A stretch of 64,000 nt of DNA. Origin: Lacrimispora saccharolytica. GTDB lineage: Bacteria; Bacillota; Clostridia; Lachnospirales; Lachnospiraceae. The notes under the pieces are model-generated. The model was not told the DNA's origin and made no database searches. It saw only the letters and a program-made list of their open reading frames with translations. A program made the translations under genes and the position numbers. The stretch is from NCBI GenBank assembly GCA_021531795.1, contig JADYUL010000001.1, positions 186,001 through 250,000 of the forward strand, written 5' to 3'. Positions 9,480 through 18,558 of this stretch are shown one piece after another (position 1 is the stretch's first letter; every line of letters begins with the position of its first letter).

Positions 9480-9562
9480 GCGGAAATGCTGGAATTGGCA
9501 GACAGGCATGACTAAGGATCATGTGTACCAAGTACGTGAGGGTTCAAGTCCCTTTTTCCGCA
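9480..9562 (+). tRNA. tRNA-Leu (anticodon AAG)
   Basis: A class II tRNA with a long variable arm. The acceptor stem GCGGAAA / TTTCCGC is perfect, the anticodon stem is CATGA / TCATG, and the 7-base loop CTAAGGA gives anticodon AAG. The T-arm is GGGTTCAAGTCCC. Discriminator A is present and CCA is not encoded. A34 in a leucine tRNA implies reading of CUN codons through inosine. Confidence 0.93.
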
Positions 9563-9566
9563 GAAT

Positions 9567-9596
9567 AACCCCTGAGTTATACTCAGGGGTTTTCTT
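9567..9596 (+). terminator. Intrinsic terminator after tRNA-Leu(AAG)
   Basis: Perfect 10-bp stem aacccctgag / ctcaggggtt, 5-base loop, then TTTTCTT. It ends 18 bases before exoA. Confidence 0.85.
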
Positions 9597-9613
9597 GTAT
9601 CAGGAGACAGAAT

Positions 9614-10369
9614 ATGAAATTAATATCATGGAACGTAAACGGAATCAGAGCCTGTATGAATAAGGGCTTTATGGATTTCTTCAATGAAGTGGATGCAGAC
9701 ATTTTCTGCCTGCAGGAGACTAAAATATCCGAAGGACAGTGGGAACTTCAGAGAGAGGACTTTTATTCCTACTATAATTATGCGGAGAAAAAGGGTTACT
9801 CAGGCACTGCAGTTTTCAGCAAGATCAAGCCGTTGAACGTAAGCTACGGAATAGGTATTGAAGAACATGACCACGAGGGAAGAGTAATTACTCTTGAATT
9901 TGGTAACTTCTACTTCGTCTGCGTATATACTCCGAATTCCAAATCCGAGCTTGAGAGACTGGAGTACAGATGCAGATGGGAGGATGACTTCAGAGCCTAC
10001 CTTCTTAAGTTGAACGAAAGCAAGCCTGTTATAATAACGGGCGATATGAATGTTGCCCACAATGAGATAGATCTTAAGAATCCCAAGAGTAATCATCATA
10101 ATGCGGGTTTTACTGACGAAGAGAGAGAAAAAATGACAAAGCTTTTGGCTTCGGGCTTTACAGACAGCTTCAGATATCTGTATCCTGACAGAACGGATAT
10201 TTATTCGTGGTGGTCATACAGGTTTAAGGCAAGAGAGAAGAATGCAGGCTGGCGTATAGATTACTTCCTAACCTCATCCTCTATTGAGAATAAGATAAGA
10301 GAGGCAAATATCTATACCGGTGTTTTGGGTTCGGATCACTGCCCGGTAGGACTGGAGATAGATTTGTAG
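9614..10369 (+). CDS. exoA: Exodeoxyribonuclease III / AP endonuclease
   Basis: Base-excision repair enzyme that cuts at abasic sites and has 3'-5' exonuclease activity. The protein has 251 residues. It begins '[15 protein letters not shown]' (metal-binding Asn), has the catalytic Glu in 'FCLQETKIS', '[17 protein letters not shown]' (Asp/Asn pair), 'GWRIDYF' and the C-terminal 'GSDHCPVG' with the catalytic Asp-His. GGAGA lies 9 bases before the ATG. Confidence 0.97.
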   Translation: MKLISWNVNGIRACMNKGFMDFFNEVDADIFCLQETKISEGQWELQREDFYSYYNYAEKKGYSGTAVFSKIKPLNVSYGIGIEEHDHEGRVITLEFGNFYFVCVYTPNSKSELERLEYRCRWEDDFRAYLLKLNESKPVIITGDMNVAHNEIDLKNPKSNHHNAGFTDEEREKMTKLLASGFTDSFRYLYPDRTDIYSWWSYRFKAREKNAGWRIDYFLTSSSIENKIREANIYTGVLGSDHCPVGLEIDL

Positions 10370-10394
10370 TTTGCAATAATGGAACGTACTGTAG

Positions 10395-11858
10395 ATGGAA
10401 TGTACTTTACCTAAGGAATTCTTGGACAGGATGAGACTTGAGCTTGGGGATGAATATGATGATTTCATTGAATCCTATAACAGGTCGAATTATAAAGGTC
10501 TTAGAATAAACCCTCTTAAATTAAATGATAAATTAATTAATATAATAAAAAGCCGCTATTCGATTCGTCCGGTTCCATGGTGTCCCACAGGATACTACTA
10601 TGGAGAGGATGAGAGACCCGGCAGGGATGTTCTGCATCATGCGGGCGCATATTATATTCAGGAGCCCAGTGCCATGATAGTGGGTGAACTTGCGGGTGAT
10701 ATCAGGAACAGGAAAGTACTTGACCTGTGCGCCGCTCCGGGTGGAAAGACCTCACATCTTGCGGGTATCATGAACGGCACAGGTTTACTGGTAGCCAATG
10801 AGATAATTCCCAAGAGGGCCGAGATTCTGTCACAGAATGTTGAGCGAATGGGTATAAGAAACTGCATAGTAACCAATGAGGGTCCGGATAAGCTCAGTAA
10901 CAGGTTTATTAATTACTTCGATTGTATCGTTGTGGACACGCCATGCTCGGGTGAGGGCATGATGCGCAGAGATGAAACAGCAAGGCGTGAGTGGTCGAAG
11001 GACAATGTCAGGATGTGCGCTGAGAGAGGACAGGATATCCTGGAGAGTGCACACAGGATGCTAAAGAGTGGAGGGCGGCTGGTATATTCAACCTGTACGT
11101 TTGCACCTGAGGAGGATGAAGACGCTATTGAGCTCTTTATATCTAAGCATCCGGAATACAGAGTATTGCGGGAATCCCTTAAGAAGACTGAGGGAAGTTT
11201 GGAAGAAGATGGATGGCCGTCAAACGGTAACGGCTGTTATGGTGATAAGGTATACAGATTGTGGCCTCATAAGCTTAAGGGTGAGGGACATTTCGCGGCC
11301 GTACTGATAAAGGGAGATGCTGAAACGGAGTCCGGCGATGCAGGCAAAGGTAAGAAGAACGGCAATGGCATGACAAACGGACTTAATAAGGAGTTTGAGA
11401 TCTTCTCTAAGGCTCTGAACCCCAAGCTTTCGCCGGATAACATTGTATTTAAGGGTGACAGACTGATGCTTTCTCCCGTATGCAATATTAATCTTAGCGG
11501 AATCAGAGTGCTTAGGCATGGGCTTATACTTGGTGAGAACAAGAAGAATCGCTTTGAACCTGACCATGCACTGGCAATGGCACTTAAGCCTGAGGAATTT
11601 AAGACGGTTCTTGATATTGACAGCAGCACCGATGAGGGTATGGATGCCTGTGTAAGATACCTAAGCGGAGAGTCACTAAATCTGAATAATGATAATATGT
11701 CCGGCAAATCGATTAATCTGTATGAGGACGGAGTCAGAACCGATAATTCTAAGGGCTGGGTACTGTGCTGTGTTGACGGAATATCTATGGGCTGGGGTAA
11801 GATGAATAACGGTATTATCAAGAATCACTATCCTAAGGGTCTTCGAATTATGAGATAG
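10395..11858 (+). CDS. RsmB/RsmF-family (NOL1/NOP2/Sun) RNA m5C methyltransferase
   Basis: SAM-dependent enzyme that methylates cytosine in rRNA or tRNA. The protein has 487 residues. The SAM-binding motif is 'CAAPGGKTSHLAG', the conserved Cys pair is in 'VDTPCSGEGMMRRD' and 'YSTCTF', and an 'EPSAMIVGEL' segment precedes the Rossmann core. About 190 residues follow the methyltransferase core, as in the RsmF/YebU architecture with a PUA-like tail. Which base it modifies cannot be read from the sequence. The ribosome site before ATG 10395 is weak, so the start is provisional. It lies 25 bases after exoA. Confidence 0.88.
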   Translation: MECTLPKEFLDRMRLELGDEYDDFIESYNRSNYKGLRINPLKLNDKLINIIKSRYSIRPVPWCPTGYYYGEDERPGRDVLHHAGAYYIQEPSAMIVGELAGDIRNRKVLDLCAAPGGKTSHLAGIMNGTGLLVANEIIPKRAEILSQNVERMGIRNCIVTNEGPDKLSNRFINYFDCIVVDTPCSGEGMMRRDETARREWSKDNVRMCAERGQDILESAHRMLKSGGRLVYSTCTFAPEEDEDAIELFISKHPEYRVLRESLKKTEGSLEEDGWPSNGNGCYGDKVYRLWPHKLKGEGHFAAVLIKGDAETESGDAGKGKKNGNGMTNGLNKEFEIFSKALNPKLSPDNIVFKGDRLMLSPVCNINLSGIRVLRHGLILGENKKNRFEPDHALAMALKPEEFKTVLDIDSSTDEGMDACVRYLSGESLNLNNDNMSGKSINLYEDGVRTDNSKGWVLCCVDGISMGWGKMNNGIIKNHYPKGLRIMR

Positions 11859-11921
11859 ATTGCCTGGGATACGTATTGTATGAGATATAGAAGAAAACTT
11901 GTATCAATTATTAGATAATTA

Positions 11922-11930
11922 TGCTATAAT
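11922..11930 (+). promoter_or_regulatory. Extended -10 promoter of cheV
   Basis: TGCTATAAT, an extended -10 with perfect TATAAT at 11925-11930. No good -35 is at 17 bases (a TTGTAT at 11899 is 20 bases away), so recognition probably depends on the TGn extension. Confidence 0.55.
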
Positions 11931-11982
11931 ACATTCAAGTGTCCTACAAAGGGGTGAAGGACGAAAAAGTGAGGTATAGTTT

Positions 11983-12879
11983 ATGGATAGTAAGATATTA
12001 ATGGAAAGCGGAACCAATGAGCTCGAGGTATTGGAATTCGTAGTAGCCGGTAATTCCTATGGTATCAATGTGGCTAAGGTTAAGGAGATTATTCAGTATC
12101 AGGAGGTAACTGCGGTTCCCAATTCGAATCCTGCGATTGAAGGTATATTCATGCCGAGAGATACGATGATTACAGCCATTGATTTACGTCAGTGCATCGG
12201 AAGAGGTAATACAGAGCCTGGCGGACTGTTCATCATTACTAATTTCAATCACCTTGATATTGCTTTTCACGTTGATCAGGTTATCGGTATTCACAGAGTA
12301 TCATGGTCGGAGATAGTTAAGCCCAATGCAACGGTGGGTTCTTCTGATGAGAGTATATCAACCGGAATAATTAAGATTGACGGCAAGCTTATTATCATTC
12401 TTGATTTTGAGAAGATTGTATCTGATATCAATCCTGAGACAGGTCTTAAGGTTGAAGAGGTTGCAACGATCGGAGCCAATCCCAAGAGGGCGGAAAAGCC
12501 AATCCTTATTGCTGAAGATTCGATCCTCCTTAACAGAATGATCGTTGAATCACTAAGCAAGGCAGGATATACACGACTTATCCATACTGCCAACGGTCAG
12601 GAGGCTTATGATAAGATTCTTGAGTTTAAGGAATCAGGAACACTTAATGATAATGTTCAGTGTGTCATAACCGATATAGAGATGCCGATTATGGATGGTC
12701 ACAGACTTACCAAACTTATTAAGGAAGATGACTCACTTAAGTCAATTCCGGTAGTTATTTTCTCGAGTCTTGTTAATGACGAGATGAGACGTAAGGGTGA
12801 GGGCCTTGGAGCCGATGCCCAGTTGTCTAAGCCTGAGATAGGTAATCTGGTACATCTAATTGATGATTTGTTATTATAG
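11983..12879 (+). CDS. cheV: CheV chemotaxis coupling protein (CheW-receiver fusion)
   Basis: Couples chemoreceptors to CheA and tunes adaptation through phosphorylation. The protein has 298 residues. A CheW-like domain spans about 14-155 ('LEFVVAGNSYGINVAKVKEI', 'ITAIDLRQCIG'), followed by a receiver domain from about 173 with the acidic pair in 'IAEDS', phosphoacceptor Asp231 in 'VITDIEMPIMDGH' and Lys in 'LSKPE'. No other che genes are adjacent, but a chemoreceptor lies 3.8 kb downstream. It is followed at once by a very strong terminator, so it is transcribed alone. Confidence 0.95.
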   Translation: MDSKILMESGTNELEVLEFVVAGNSYGINVAKVKEIIQYQEVTAVPNSNPAIEGIFMPRDTMITAIDLRQCIGRGNTEPGGLFIITNFNHLDIAFHVDQVIGIHRVSWSEIVKPNATVGSSDESISTGIIKIDGKLIIILDFEKIVSDINPETGLKVEEVATIGANPKRAEKPILIAEDSILLNRMIVESLSKAGYTRLIHTANGQEAYDKILEFKESGTLNDNVQCVITDIEMPIMDGHRLTKLIKEDDSLKSIPVVIFSSLVNDEMRRKGEGLGADAQLSKPEIGNLVHLIDDLLL

Positions 12880-12881
12880 AG

Positions 12882-12927
12882 AAAGAGAAGAAAAGCCGGC
12901 AACAGACCGGCTTTTCTTCTCTTTGTA
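12882..12927 (+). terminator. Strong intrinsic terminator after cheV
   Basis: Perfect 18-bp stem (12882-12899 with 12907-12924) around a 7-base loop, with a purine-rich left arm and a T/C-rich right arm. Its symmetry would also let it act on the opposite strand. Confidence 0.85.
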
Positions 12928-12944
12928 TTGTATTTGGAGGACAG

Positions 12945-13415
12945 ATGGATAAACAGGTGCTTGAACATATCAGGGATTCGGAAATCGTATTAATAGGAAT
13001 CGGAGAAGACTTTGATAACAGGGAAGATGCTTCTGATGCATATAATAAGCTGTATGAGTTGGTGAAGGATAAGAGGCATTTCGTTATCAGTCTCTGCGAG
13101 GACAATGCCATATATAACAGCCTGTTTGATGAAGAGAATATTGTTACTCCATTGGACGGAAATGAGGAGAAGTGGAACAAATACAATAAATGGATTACCT
13201 TAACCCTAAACCACAGTCTCTGTGTTCTTGAGCTTGGCGTGGGGCTTAAGTACCCTACGGTTGTAAGATTTCCCTTTGAGAAGATTGTCTTTGTCAATAA
13301 CAAGGCAGTTATGATCAGAGTCAACCGCAAGCTTTATCAGAGTACAGAGGAATTAAAGGATAAGTGTATCGGCATAAAGGCCGATCCCATAGACTATATT
13401 AATCAAGTGGAATAA
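12945..13415 (+). CDS. Short sirtuin-like (SIR2-fold) protein
   Basis: A 156-residue protein I place with low-to-moderate confidence next to SIR2-type proteins. The segment 'LELGVGLKYPTVVRFPFEKI' has the shape of the conserved 'LELGVGFNTPGIIKYPFE' of bacterial Sir2-like proteins. 'HFVISLCEDNAIYNSLFD' sits where sirtuins have 'YFVLTTNVDHCFQKAGFD'. The N-terminal glycine motif (GAGxS), catalytic His and zinc cysteines of active sirtuins are missing or not recognisable, so deacetylase activity is doubtful. It follows the cheV terminator with a GGAGG ribosome site and precedes the FliM-motif membrane protein by 71 bases. Confidence 0.5.
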   Translation: MDKQVLEHIRDSEIVLIGIGEDFDNREDASDAYNKLYELVKDKRHFVISLCEDNAIYNSLFDEENIVTPLDGNEEKWNKYNKWITLTLNHSLCVLELGVGLKYPTVVRFPFEKIVFVNNKAVMIRVNRKLYQSTEELKDKCIGIKADPIDYINQVE

Positions 13416-13486
13416 GCAGGGGGCTTATGATAAAATAATATAGTTATTGTTTACAACACAACTTATGGAGTTACCAGAGGATTGCC

Positions 13487-15133
13487 ATGGTATTGGATGA
13501 AGAATATCTTGAACAGTTATTGAATACAGTTGAGCCGATTGTAGGGATAGAGCCACCGAAGAAGGAAGAAGTTTTTGATAGTGATACTTCCGATTACTTC
13601 GAGGCGGAAGAGGATACTGTAATAGAACCCGAAGACGTTGAGGTTGTGACTGAGGATGAAGTGGCAGAAGGGCCGGGGCAGGAAGTCCTAGGAACACCCG
13701 TGGTTGAACCTATTGCAGATGACCTGGAGGAGGCAGTACTGTCACCCGAGGAAATAGATGCCATGCTTAATGCTGCCCAGGCAACGCCTGCGGTTGCAGT
13801 GGATGAGGTGCCATCTGAAGAGGATCTGATGTCCATGCTTGAAGCATCGGGAGATGACGGTCTGGAGGATATAGGTCAGCTTCTCAAGGCAGATGAGGAG
13901 GGTGAGGCTGTGGATGCCGCCGCTCTTGAATCAGCGATAACGGTTGCGGATGTTGTTTCAAAGAATGAAGACGAAGCAGCCCCTAAGAAAGAGACCAGGG
14001 AAGAGAAGAAGGCAAGAAAAGCAGCCTTAAAGGCAGAGAAGAAGGCTAAGAAGGAAGAGGCGAAGCGTAACAAGAAGGGTGAAGTGACACCTGAAACGGG
14101 AGATGCTTTCGCTGCAATAGCTGAGGGTAAAAAGCAGGGCTTTTTCAGTAAGGTACTTAATCTTCTGACGGAAACAGATGAGGAAGAGGAGGCTATAGAA
14201 GCAGAGGGAGTGGAGAAGACCGGTCTCTCTGATGAGAATAAAGAGATTCTTGAAGAGCTGGATAAGGAAGGCGGCAAGAAGAAAAAGGTTAAGAAACCTA
14301 AGAAGGATAAGAAGAAAAAGAAGGCGGGTGTAGAGAATCCTGATGCTGAGGACGATGAGAACGAGGAAGAGGCGTCCGGCAAGGTTAAGAAACCTAAGAA
14401 GGAGAAAAAGCCAAAGAAGGAGAAGAAGCCTAAGGTCAAAGTTGTAGATGCTAATGAGAAGCCTGCAAAAAAGCTGCCTAAAAAGAGGGTTATCTCAATC
14501 TTTATGTTTTGCCTGTCTCTGGCTGCACTTATCCTGGTGCTGATATACGGAGTGACAACACTTACCAATCTCCATTCGGCAAGACTTGCCTTCGATAATC
14601 AGGAGTATGAAACGACCTATACAAATCTCTTTGGAGAGAAACTGGGAGAGGATGACAGGGAGATTTTTGACAAGAGTGAAACCATCCTTAAGATGAGCAG
14701 AAAACTGGATTCATATGATAATTATATGAAACTTGGCATGAAGAAAGAGGCAGTCAACGCACTTTTTGAAGGCGTAAGGCTTTATCCTGAGCTCAGCGAG
14801 AGAGGTGCATCTCTTGGAGTTAGCATAGATGGTGATTATCAGAGGATTCTGGCTATTCTGTCTGAATATGGTATTGATGAGGCAGAGGCCAAAGAGATTG
14901 CGGGCAATGACAGTCGTGTGTGGTATACGAAGAGGGTCGAGGCTATAGCAAACGGTACCGAGTTTACCTATGATGACGTGATAGCAGCTGAGAGCGGACT
15001 TGACGTACCGGAGGATTCGGAAGCTTATGATGAAGAATCTGAGGAGAATCAGGTAAGGGATATTCTGCCGGAGGAATATGATATTCTGCCGGAGGATGTG
15101 AATACAATTTTTGATACTACGGGAGAAGAGTAA
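13487..15133 (+). CDS. Membrane protein with FliM-like motif, Lys/Glu-rich linker and extracytoplasmic domain
   Basis: A 548-residue protein of unknown function. The first roughly 160 residues are acidic and low-complexity, but contain 'LSPEEIDAMLNAAQ' at 85-98, which matches the CheY/CheC-docking motif at the N-terminus of FliM and FliY ('LSQ.EIDALL'). Residues 165-335 are charged Lys/Glu/Pro repeats ('KKPKKEKKPKKEKKPK'). One membrane helix lies at about 335-358, with positive residues before it, so the N-terminus is cytoplasmic. The C-terminal 190 residues outside the membrane look helical and TPR-like ('YDNYMKLGMKKEAVNALFEG'). The ATG follows AGAGGA. The stop abuts hisH. Confidence 0.6.
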   Translation: MVLDEEYLEQLLNTVEPIVGIEPPKKEEVFDSDTSDYFEAEEDTVIEPEDVEVVTEDEVAEGPGQEVLGTPVVEPIADDLEEAVLSPEEIDAMLNAAQATPAVAVDEVPSEEDLMSMLEASGDDGLEDIGQLLKADEEGEAVDAAALESAITVADVVSKNEDEAAPKKETREEKKARKAALKAEKKAKKEEAKRNKKGEVTPETGDAFAAIAEGKKQGFFSKVLNLLTETDEEEEAIEAEGVEKTGLSDENKEILEELDKEGGKKKKVKKPKKDKKKKKAGVENPDAEDDENEEEASGKVKKPKKEKKPKKEKKPKVKVVDANEKPAKKLPKKRVISIFMFCLSLAALILVLIYGVTTLTNLHSARLAFDNQEYETTYTNLFGEKLGEDDREIFDKSETILKMSRKLDSYDNYMKLGMKKEAVNALFEGVRLYPELSERGASLGVSIDGDYQRILAILSEYGIDEAEAKEIAGNDSRVWYTKRVEAIANGTEFTYDDVIAAESGLDVPEDSEAYDEESEENQVRDILPEEYDILPEDVNTIFDTTGEE

Positions 15134-15739
15134 TTGGTAGCGATAATTGATTATGATGCCGGTAATATTATGAGTGTTAAGAAGGCTCTGGAATATATAG
15201 GGGCCGATGCGTTGATTACGCGCGACCAAGATGCGATTCTGTCAGCAGACCATGTGATACTGCCGGGAGTTGGCGCATTTGCGGATGCGATGGCCAAAAT
15301 CAGGGAATATGATCTGGAGAATACCATCAAAGAGGTGGTGGCAAACAAGACCCCCTTTCTGGGTATCTGTCTGGGGCTTCAGCTAATCTTTGACAGTTCC
15401 GAAGAGGGAGTTGGAGTTAAGGGACTGTCGCTTTTGCCGGGGAAGATAAAGAAGTTTCATGAAGGAATGGGACTTAAGATCCCGCAGATTGGATGGAATT
15501 CGCTGCATTTTACAAACGATTGCCCGCTGTTTAAGGGGATTGATGAAGGTGAATATGTCTACTTTGTTCATTCCTATTACCTTATGGCGGATGAGGAAAG
15601 AGATGTTGCTGCAACGGCCAATTACGGGATAGACTTTCATGCTGCGGTATGGCGCGATAATGTGTATGCCTGCCAGTTTCACCCTGAGAAGAGCTCAGAG
15701 GTGGGGCTTAAGATACTGAAGAATTTTATAGGATTGTGA
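15134..15739 (+). CDS. hisH: Imidazole glycerol phosphate synthase, glutaminase subunit
   Basis: Class I glutamine amidotransferase that feeds ammonia to HisF. The protein has 201 residues. It starts with TTG directly after the preceding stop, with GGGAGAAGAG as ribosome site, giving '[18 protein letters not shown]'. The nucleophile Cys is in '[12 protein letters not shown]', the His-Glu pair in 'ACQFHPEKS'. Only hisH and hisF are here; the other histidine genes must be elsewhere. Confidence 0.96.
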   Translation: MVAIIDYDAGNIMSVKKALEYIGADALITRDQDAILSADHVILPGVGAFADAMAKIREYDLENTIKEVVANKTPFLGICLGLQLIFDSSEEGVGVKGLSLLPGKIKKFHEGMGLKIPQIGWNSLHFTNDCPLFKGIDEGEYVYFVHSYYLMADEERDVAATANYGIDFHAAVWRDNVYACQFHPEKSSEVGLKILKNFIGL

Positions 15740-15740
15740 T

Positions 15741-16502
15741 ATGCATACAGTGAGAGTGATTCCCTGCCTGGATGTTAATAACAACAGGGTTGTAAAGGGA
15801 GTGAATTTTGTTAATCTTAAAGATGCCGGGGACCCGGTGGAGATAGCCAAGGCCTACGATAAGGCCGGAGCTGACGAGGTGGTCTTCCTCGATATTACCG
15901 CCAGCAGTGACGGCAGACATACCGTGGTAGACATGGTACGAAAGGTCGCTTCCAATCTGTTTATTCCATTTACCGTGGGTGGCGGAATAAGAACAGTTGA
16001 TGACTTTAAGGAGATCCTGAGAGAGGGTGCTGATAAGGTTGCAGTTAATTCCGCGGCAATAAAGAGACCTGAACTCATAAGTGAAGCGGCAGAGAAGTTC
16101 GGAAGCCAGTGCGTGGTGCTTGCAATAGATGCCAAGAGAAGGCCGGACGGAAACGGCTATACAATATATCTTAACGGAGGGCGAGTCGACACGGGGATTG
16201 ACGCGATTGAATGGGCTAAGAAGGGTGAAGCCCTGGGCGCGGGAGAGATACTTCTAACAAGTATGGACTGTGACGGAACAAAGGAAGGCTTTGACGTTGA
16301 GCTTACGCGCGCCGTATCGGATGTAGTCAATATTCCGGTTATTGCTTCGGGCGGAGCCGGTGCACTTGACCACTTCAGTGACGTGGTACTTGATGGACAT
16401 GCAGATGCAGTGTTGGCGGCCAGTCTCTTCCATTTCAAGGAGCTTGAGATAAGCGAAGTTAAGAGACATATGAGGTCTAAGGGCATTGACGTTAGGCTGT
16501 AA
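15741..16502 (+). CDS. hisF: Imidazole glycerol phosphate synthase, cyclase subunit
   Basis: TIM-barrel cyclase that makes imidazole glycerol phosphate and AICAR from PRFAR. The protein has 253 residues. Catalytic Asp is in '[19 protein letters not shown]' and in 'VLAIDAKR', with phosphate-binding loops '[11 protein letters not shown]' and '[11 protein letters not shown]'. It begins one base after the hisH stop, as expected for the HisHF channel complex. No terminator is evident downstream. Confidence 0.97.
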   Translation: MHTVRVIPCLDVNNNRVVKGVNFVNLKDAGDPVEIAKAYDKAGADEVVFLDITASSDGRHTVVDMVRKVASNLFIPFTVGGGIRTVDDFKEILREGADKVAVNSAAIKRPELISEAAEKFGSQCVVLAIDAKRRPDGNGYTIYLNGGRVDTGIDAIEWAKKGEALGAGEILLTSMDCDGTKEGFDVELTRAVSDVVNIPVIASGGAGALDHFSDVVLDGHADAVLAASLFHFKELEISEVKRHMRSKGIDVRL

Positions 16503-16630
16503 AAAGGGCTTGCCGGGTAATGTTCGTTAGCTGACAAAGGGGCATCATATTTTAATGTTTTCGAATTGGAAATTGAATAGAATAATTAACCGAAATAGTA
16601 CAAAATACTAACTACATTTACTTAAAAATG

Positions 16631-16659
16631 TGGATAATGAATATCGTTAGTGCTATAAT
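16631..16659 (+). promoter_or_regulatory. Promoter of the chemoreceptor gene
   Basis: TGGATA (16631-16636), a 17-base spacer, and TATAAT (16654-16659) with a TGC extension. It is of sigma-A type; I do not see a sigma-28 motif here. Confidence 0.65.
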
Positions 16660-16717
16660 TTATATATGTTACTTACGTCAATAAACACAAGAGAATATTG
16701 GTGAGGTGAAGAATTTC

Positions 16718-18424
16718 ATGGGAAAGAATAGCAAAGCTAAGAAGGGGAAGAAATTCAGGACTAATATGTACCAGACGCTGGTGATGTGTGCGATTATTCC
16801 GGTGTTTATCGGAGCCACGCTTATTACGCTGACTCTGACAAAACAGGCAAGCAATAGCCTGACTGTTTCTATGAAACATTATATGCATTCCTATACCATA
16901 GCACAGGGTGTTGCGCTTAATGATACTGTTGTATCAAAGGGTAGGGAACTGGCACTCAGCAGGGGTACACTTGATACACTTTGTAAGGATATCAAACTTG
17001 AAGGCGTTGATAGTTCATACTGCTATGTTGCCGATTCTACAGGAACCATGTTGTGGCATCCCACGGCTGATAAAATTGGCCAGCCTGTTGCCAATGAGGT
17101 GGTTAAGGACGTATGTGCCAAGATGGCATCCGGTAAACAGCAGGAAAATAAGACTGTGGAATACGAATTTAATGGTTCGGTTAAGTATGCATCGTATTAT
17201 ATTGCACCGGATAACAGCTTTGTATTCGTTATTTCATCTGATAAGGATGATGCGCTTGCTGCTATTAAAAAGATCAAGGTTATCGGATGGGGCATAGATA
17301 TATTTACCCTCATCTTCTTTGGTACAGTAGCCTTCATTCTTGCTTATTTAATCAATAAGCCGATGAAGAAGGTCAGTGAATCAATGGAGGTGCTTGCAGA
17401 TGGAGATCTTGCAACGGAGATTAAAATAACCTCTGGGGTGAAGGAGATTCAGACCATCATTGATTCGGCTGTTACATTAAGGAGATCACTGATGGGCGCG
17501 GTTGGTGCCGTGGCTGACAGTGCAAGAATATTGAATGAATCTGTCCTTGTCGTAGCTGATAAGACGACACATAACAGTGAGAGTATAGACCAGATTGCCG
17601 ATGCGGTTACAGAGGTTGCCGATACATCACAGAATGTTGCAACATCCGCTCAGGAGATGGCATCCAAGGCGGTAGAGCTTGGAGACAGCATCGAGACAAT
17701 AACGGCCAATATTGAGAACCTGAGAAAAGCGTCTCTGGAGATTGGTAAGATTAACGAAGAAGCAAGTAAGTACATGGCTACGGTTATGGATTCTTCTGCA
17801 GATTCCGTTAAGGCTGTAAGCAATATTTCCAATAAGATAAATGAGACCAATGAAGCTGTAACACATATTTCTGAATGTGTTCAGATGATTGAGGATATAT
17901 CCGCTCAGACCAACCTTCTGTCGCTCAATGCTTCGATCGAGGCAGCAAGAGCAGGTGAGGCAGGCAAGGGCTTTGCAGTAGTTGCCGACGAGATAAGAAA
18001 GCTTGCTGATGAGTGTGCCGGCAGTGCAGGAGAAATCAGGGATATTGTTAATAAGGTTATAACAATCTCGGGAGAGACTGTTGATGAGGCCAAGAAGGTC
18101 GGAGAGATTATTGATGGAGAGCAGAAGTATATCAATGATACACAGGCTAAGTTCAACATACTGTCGGGATCGGTTGACCAGAGTATTATAGAGATCGGAT
18201 CTATCAAGGAGATGACGGAAGGACTGAACAGTATCAAGAATCAGATTACCTCATCTACTAGTGATCTTGGAGCCATAAGTGAGGAACTCGGTGCCAGTGC
18301 AGAGGAGGTAGCGGCAAGCTGTCAGTCTGTTGCAACGGCTTGCACAGAGACTCAGGAGAAGACTGAAGAGATGAGCGAGATTGAGAAGAAGCTTGGTGAG
18401 GCAATCTCGGTTTTCAAATTATAA
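16718..18424 (+). CDS. Methyl-accepting chemotaxis protein
   Basis: A 568-residue transmembrane chemoreceptor. The order is a short basic N-terminus, TM1 around residues 16-40 ('[19 protein letters not shown]'), a periplasm-side sensor of about 145 residues (small Cache-like), TM2 around 190-212, HAMP ('[20 protein letters not shown]') and the signalling domain with the hairpin tip '[20 protein letters not shown]'. The ATG at 16718 is 8 bases after GAGGTGA; the in-frame GTG at 16706 lies inside that site and is rejected. The ligand is unknown. Confidence 0.95.
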   Translation: MGKNSKAKKGKKFRTNMYQTLVMCAIIPVFIGATLITLTLTKQASNSLTVSMKHYMHSYTIAQGVALNDTVVSKGRELALSRGTLDTLCKDIKLEGVDSSYCYVADSTGTMLWHPTADKIGQPVANEVVKDVCAKMASGKQQENKTVEYEFNGSVKYASYYIAPDNSFVFVISSDKDDALAAIKKIKVIGWGIDIFTLIFFGTVAFILAYLINKPMKKVSESMEVLADGDLATEIKITSGVKEIQTIIDSAVTLRRSLMGAVGAVADSARILNESVLVVADKTTHNSESIDQIADAVTEVADTSQNVATSAQEMASKAVELGDSIETITANIENLRKASLEIGKINEEASKYMATVMDSSADSVKAVSNISNKINETNEAVTHISECVQMIEDISAQTNLLSLNASIEAARAGEAGKGFAVVADEIRKLADECAGSAGEIRDIVNKVITISGETVDEAKKVGEIIDGEQKYINDTQAKFNILSGSVDQSIIEIGSIKEMTEGLNSIKNQITSSTSDLGAISEELGASAEEVAASCQSVATACTETQEKTEEMSEIEKKLGEAISVFKL

Positions 18425-18427
18425 AAC

Positions 18428-18456
18428 TTGACAATGAGTTTCTACTATACGATAAT
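18428..18456 (+). promoter_or_regulatory. Strong promoter between the chemoreceptor gene and ddh
   Basis: Perfect TTGACA (18428-18433), 17-base spacer, GATAAT (18451-18456). Transcription would begin near 18463, about 12 bases before a terminator-like hairpin. Confidence 0.7.
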
Positions 18457-18474
18457 AAATTAGTGCGATGAAGC

Positions 18475-18506
18475 ATACCCGGGACGGAAGTCCCGGGTAT
18501 TTTAAT
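18475..18506 (+). terminator. Intrinsic terminator (chemoreceptor gene) or attenuator (ddh)
   Basis: Perfect 11-bp stem atacccgggac / gtcccgggtat with a 4-base loop, then TTTTAATT. It ends the chemoreceptor transcript but also stands between the promoter at 18428 and ddh. Confidence 0.75.
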
Positions 18507-18558
18507 TAATATGCAAAATGGCGACAAACGCAAAATATACAGCAGGAGGAAAATAAAA

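Noticed and set aside
11267-11821. 184-codon minus-strand frame
   Set aside because: Mirror of the RNA methyltransferase C-terminal region, with no independent signals.
13876-14568. 230-codon minus-strand frame rich in Ser/Phe/Ala
   Set aside because: It is the mirror of the Lys/Glu-rich repeat region of the 13487-15133 gene; such codons leave the opposite strand free of stops. No ribosome site and no family resemblance.
16503-16705. Riboswitch upstream of the chemoreceptor (for example cyclic di-GMP)
   Set aside because: I looked for the conserved cyclic di-GMP aptamer blocks and did not find them; the stretch shows only an ordinary promoter at 16631-16659.
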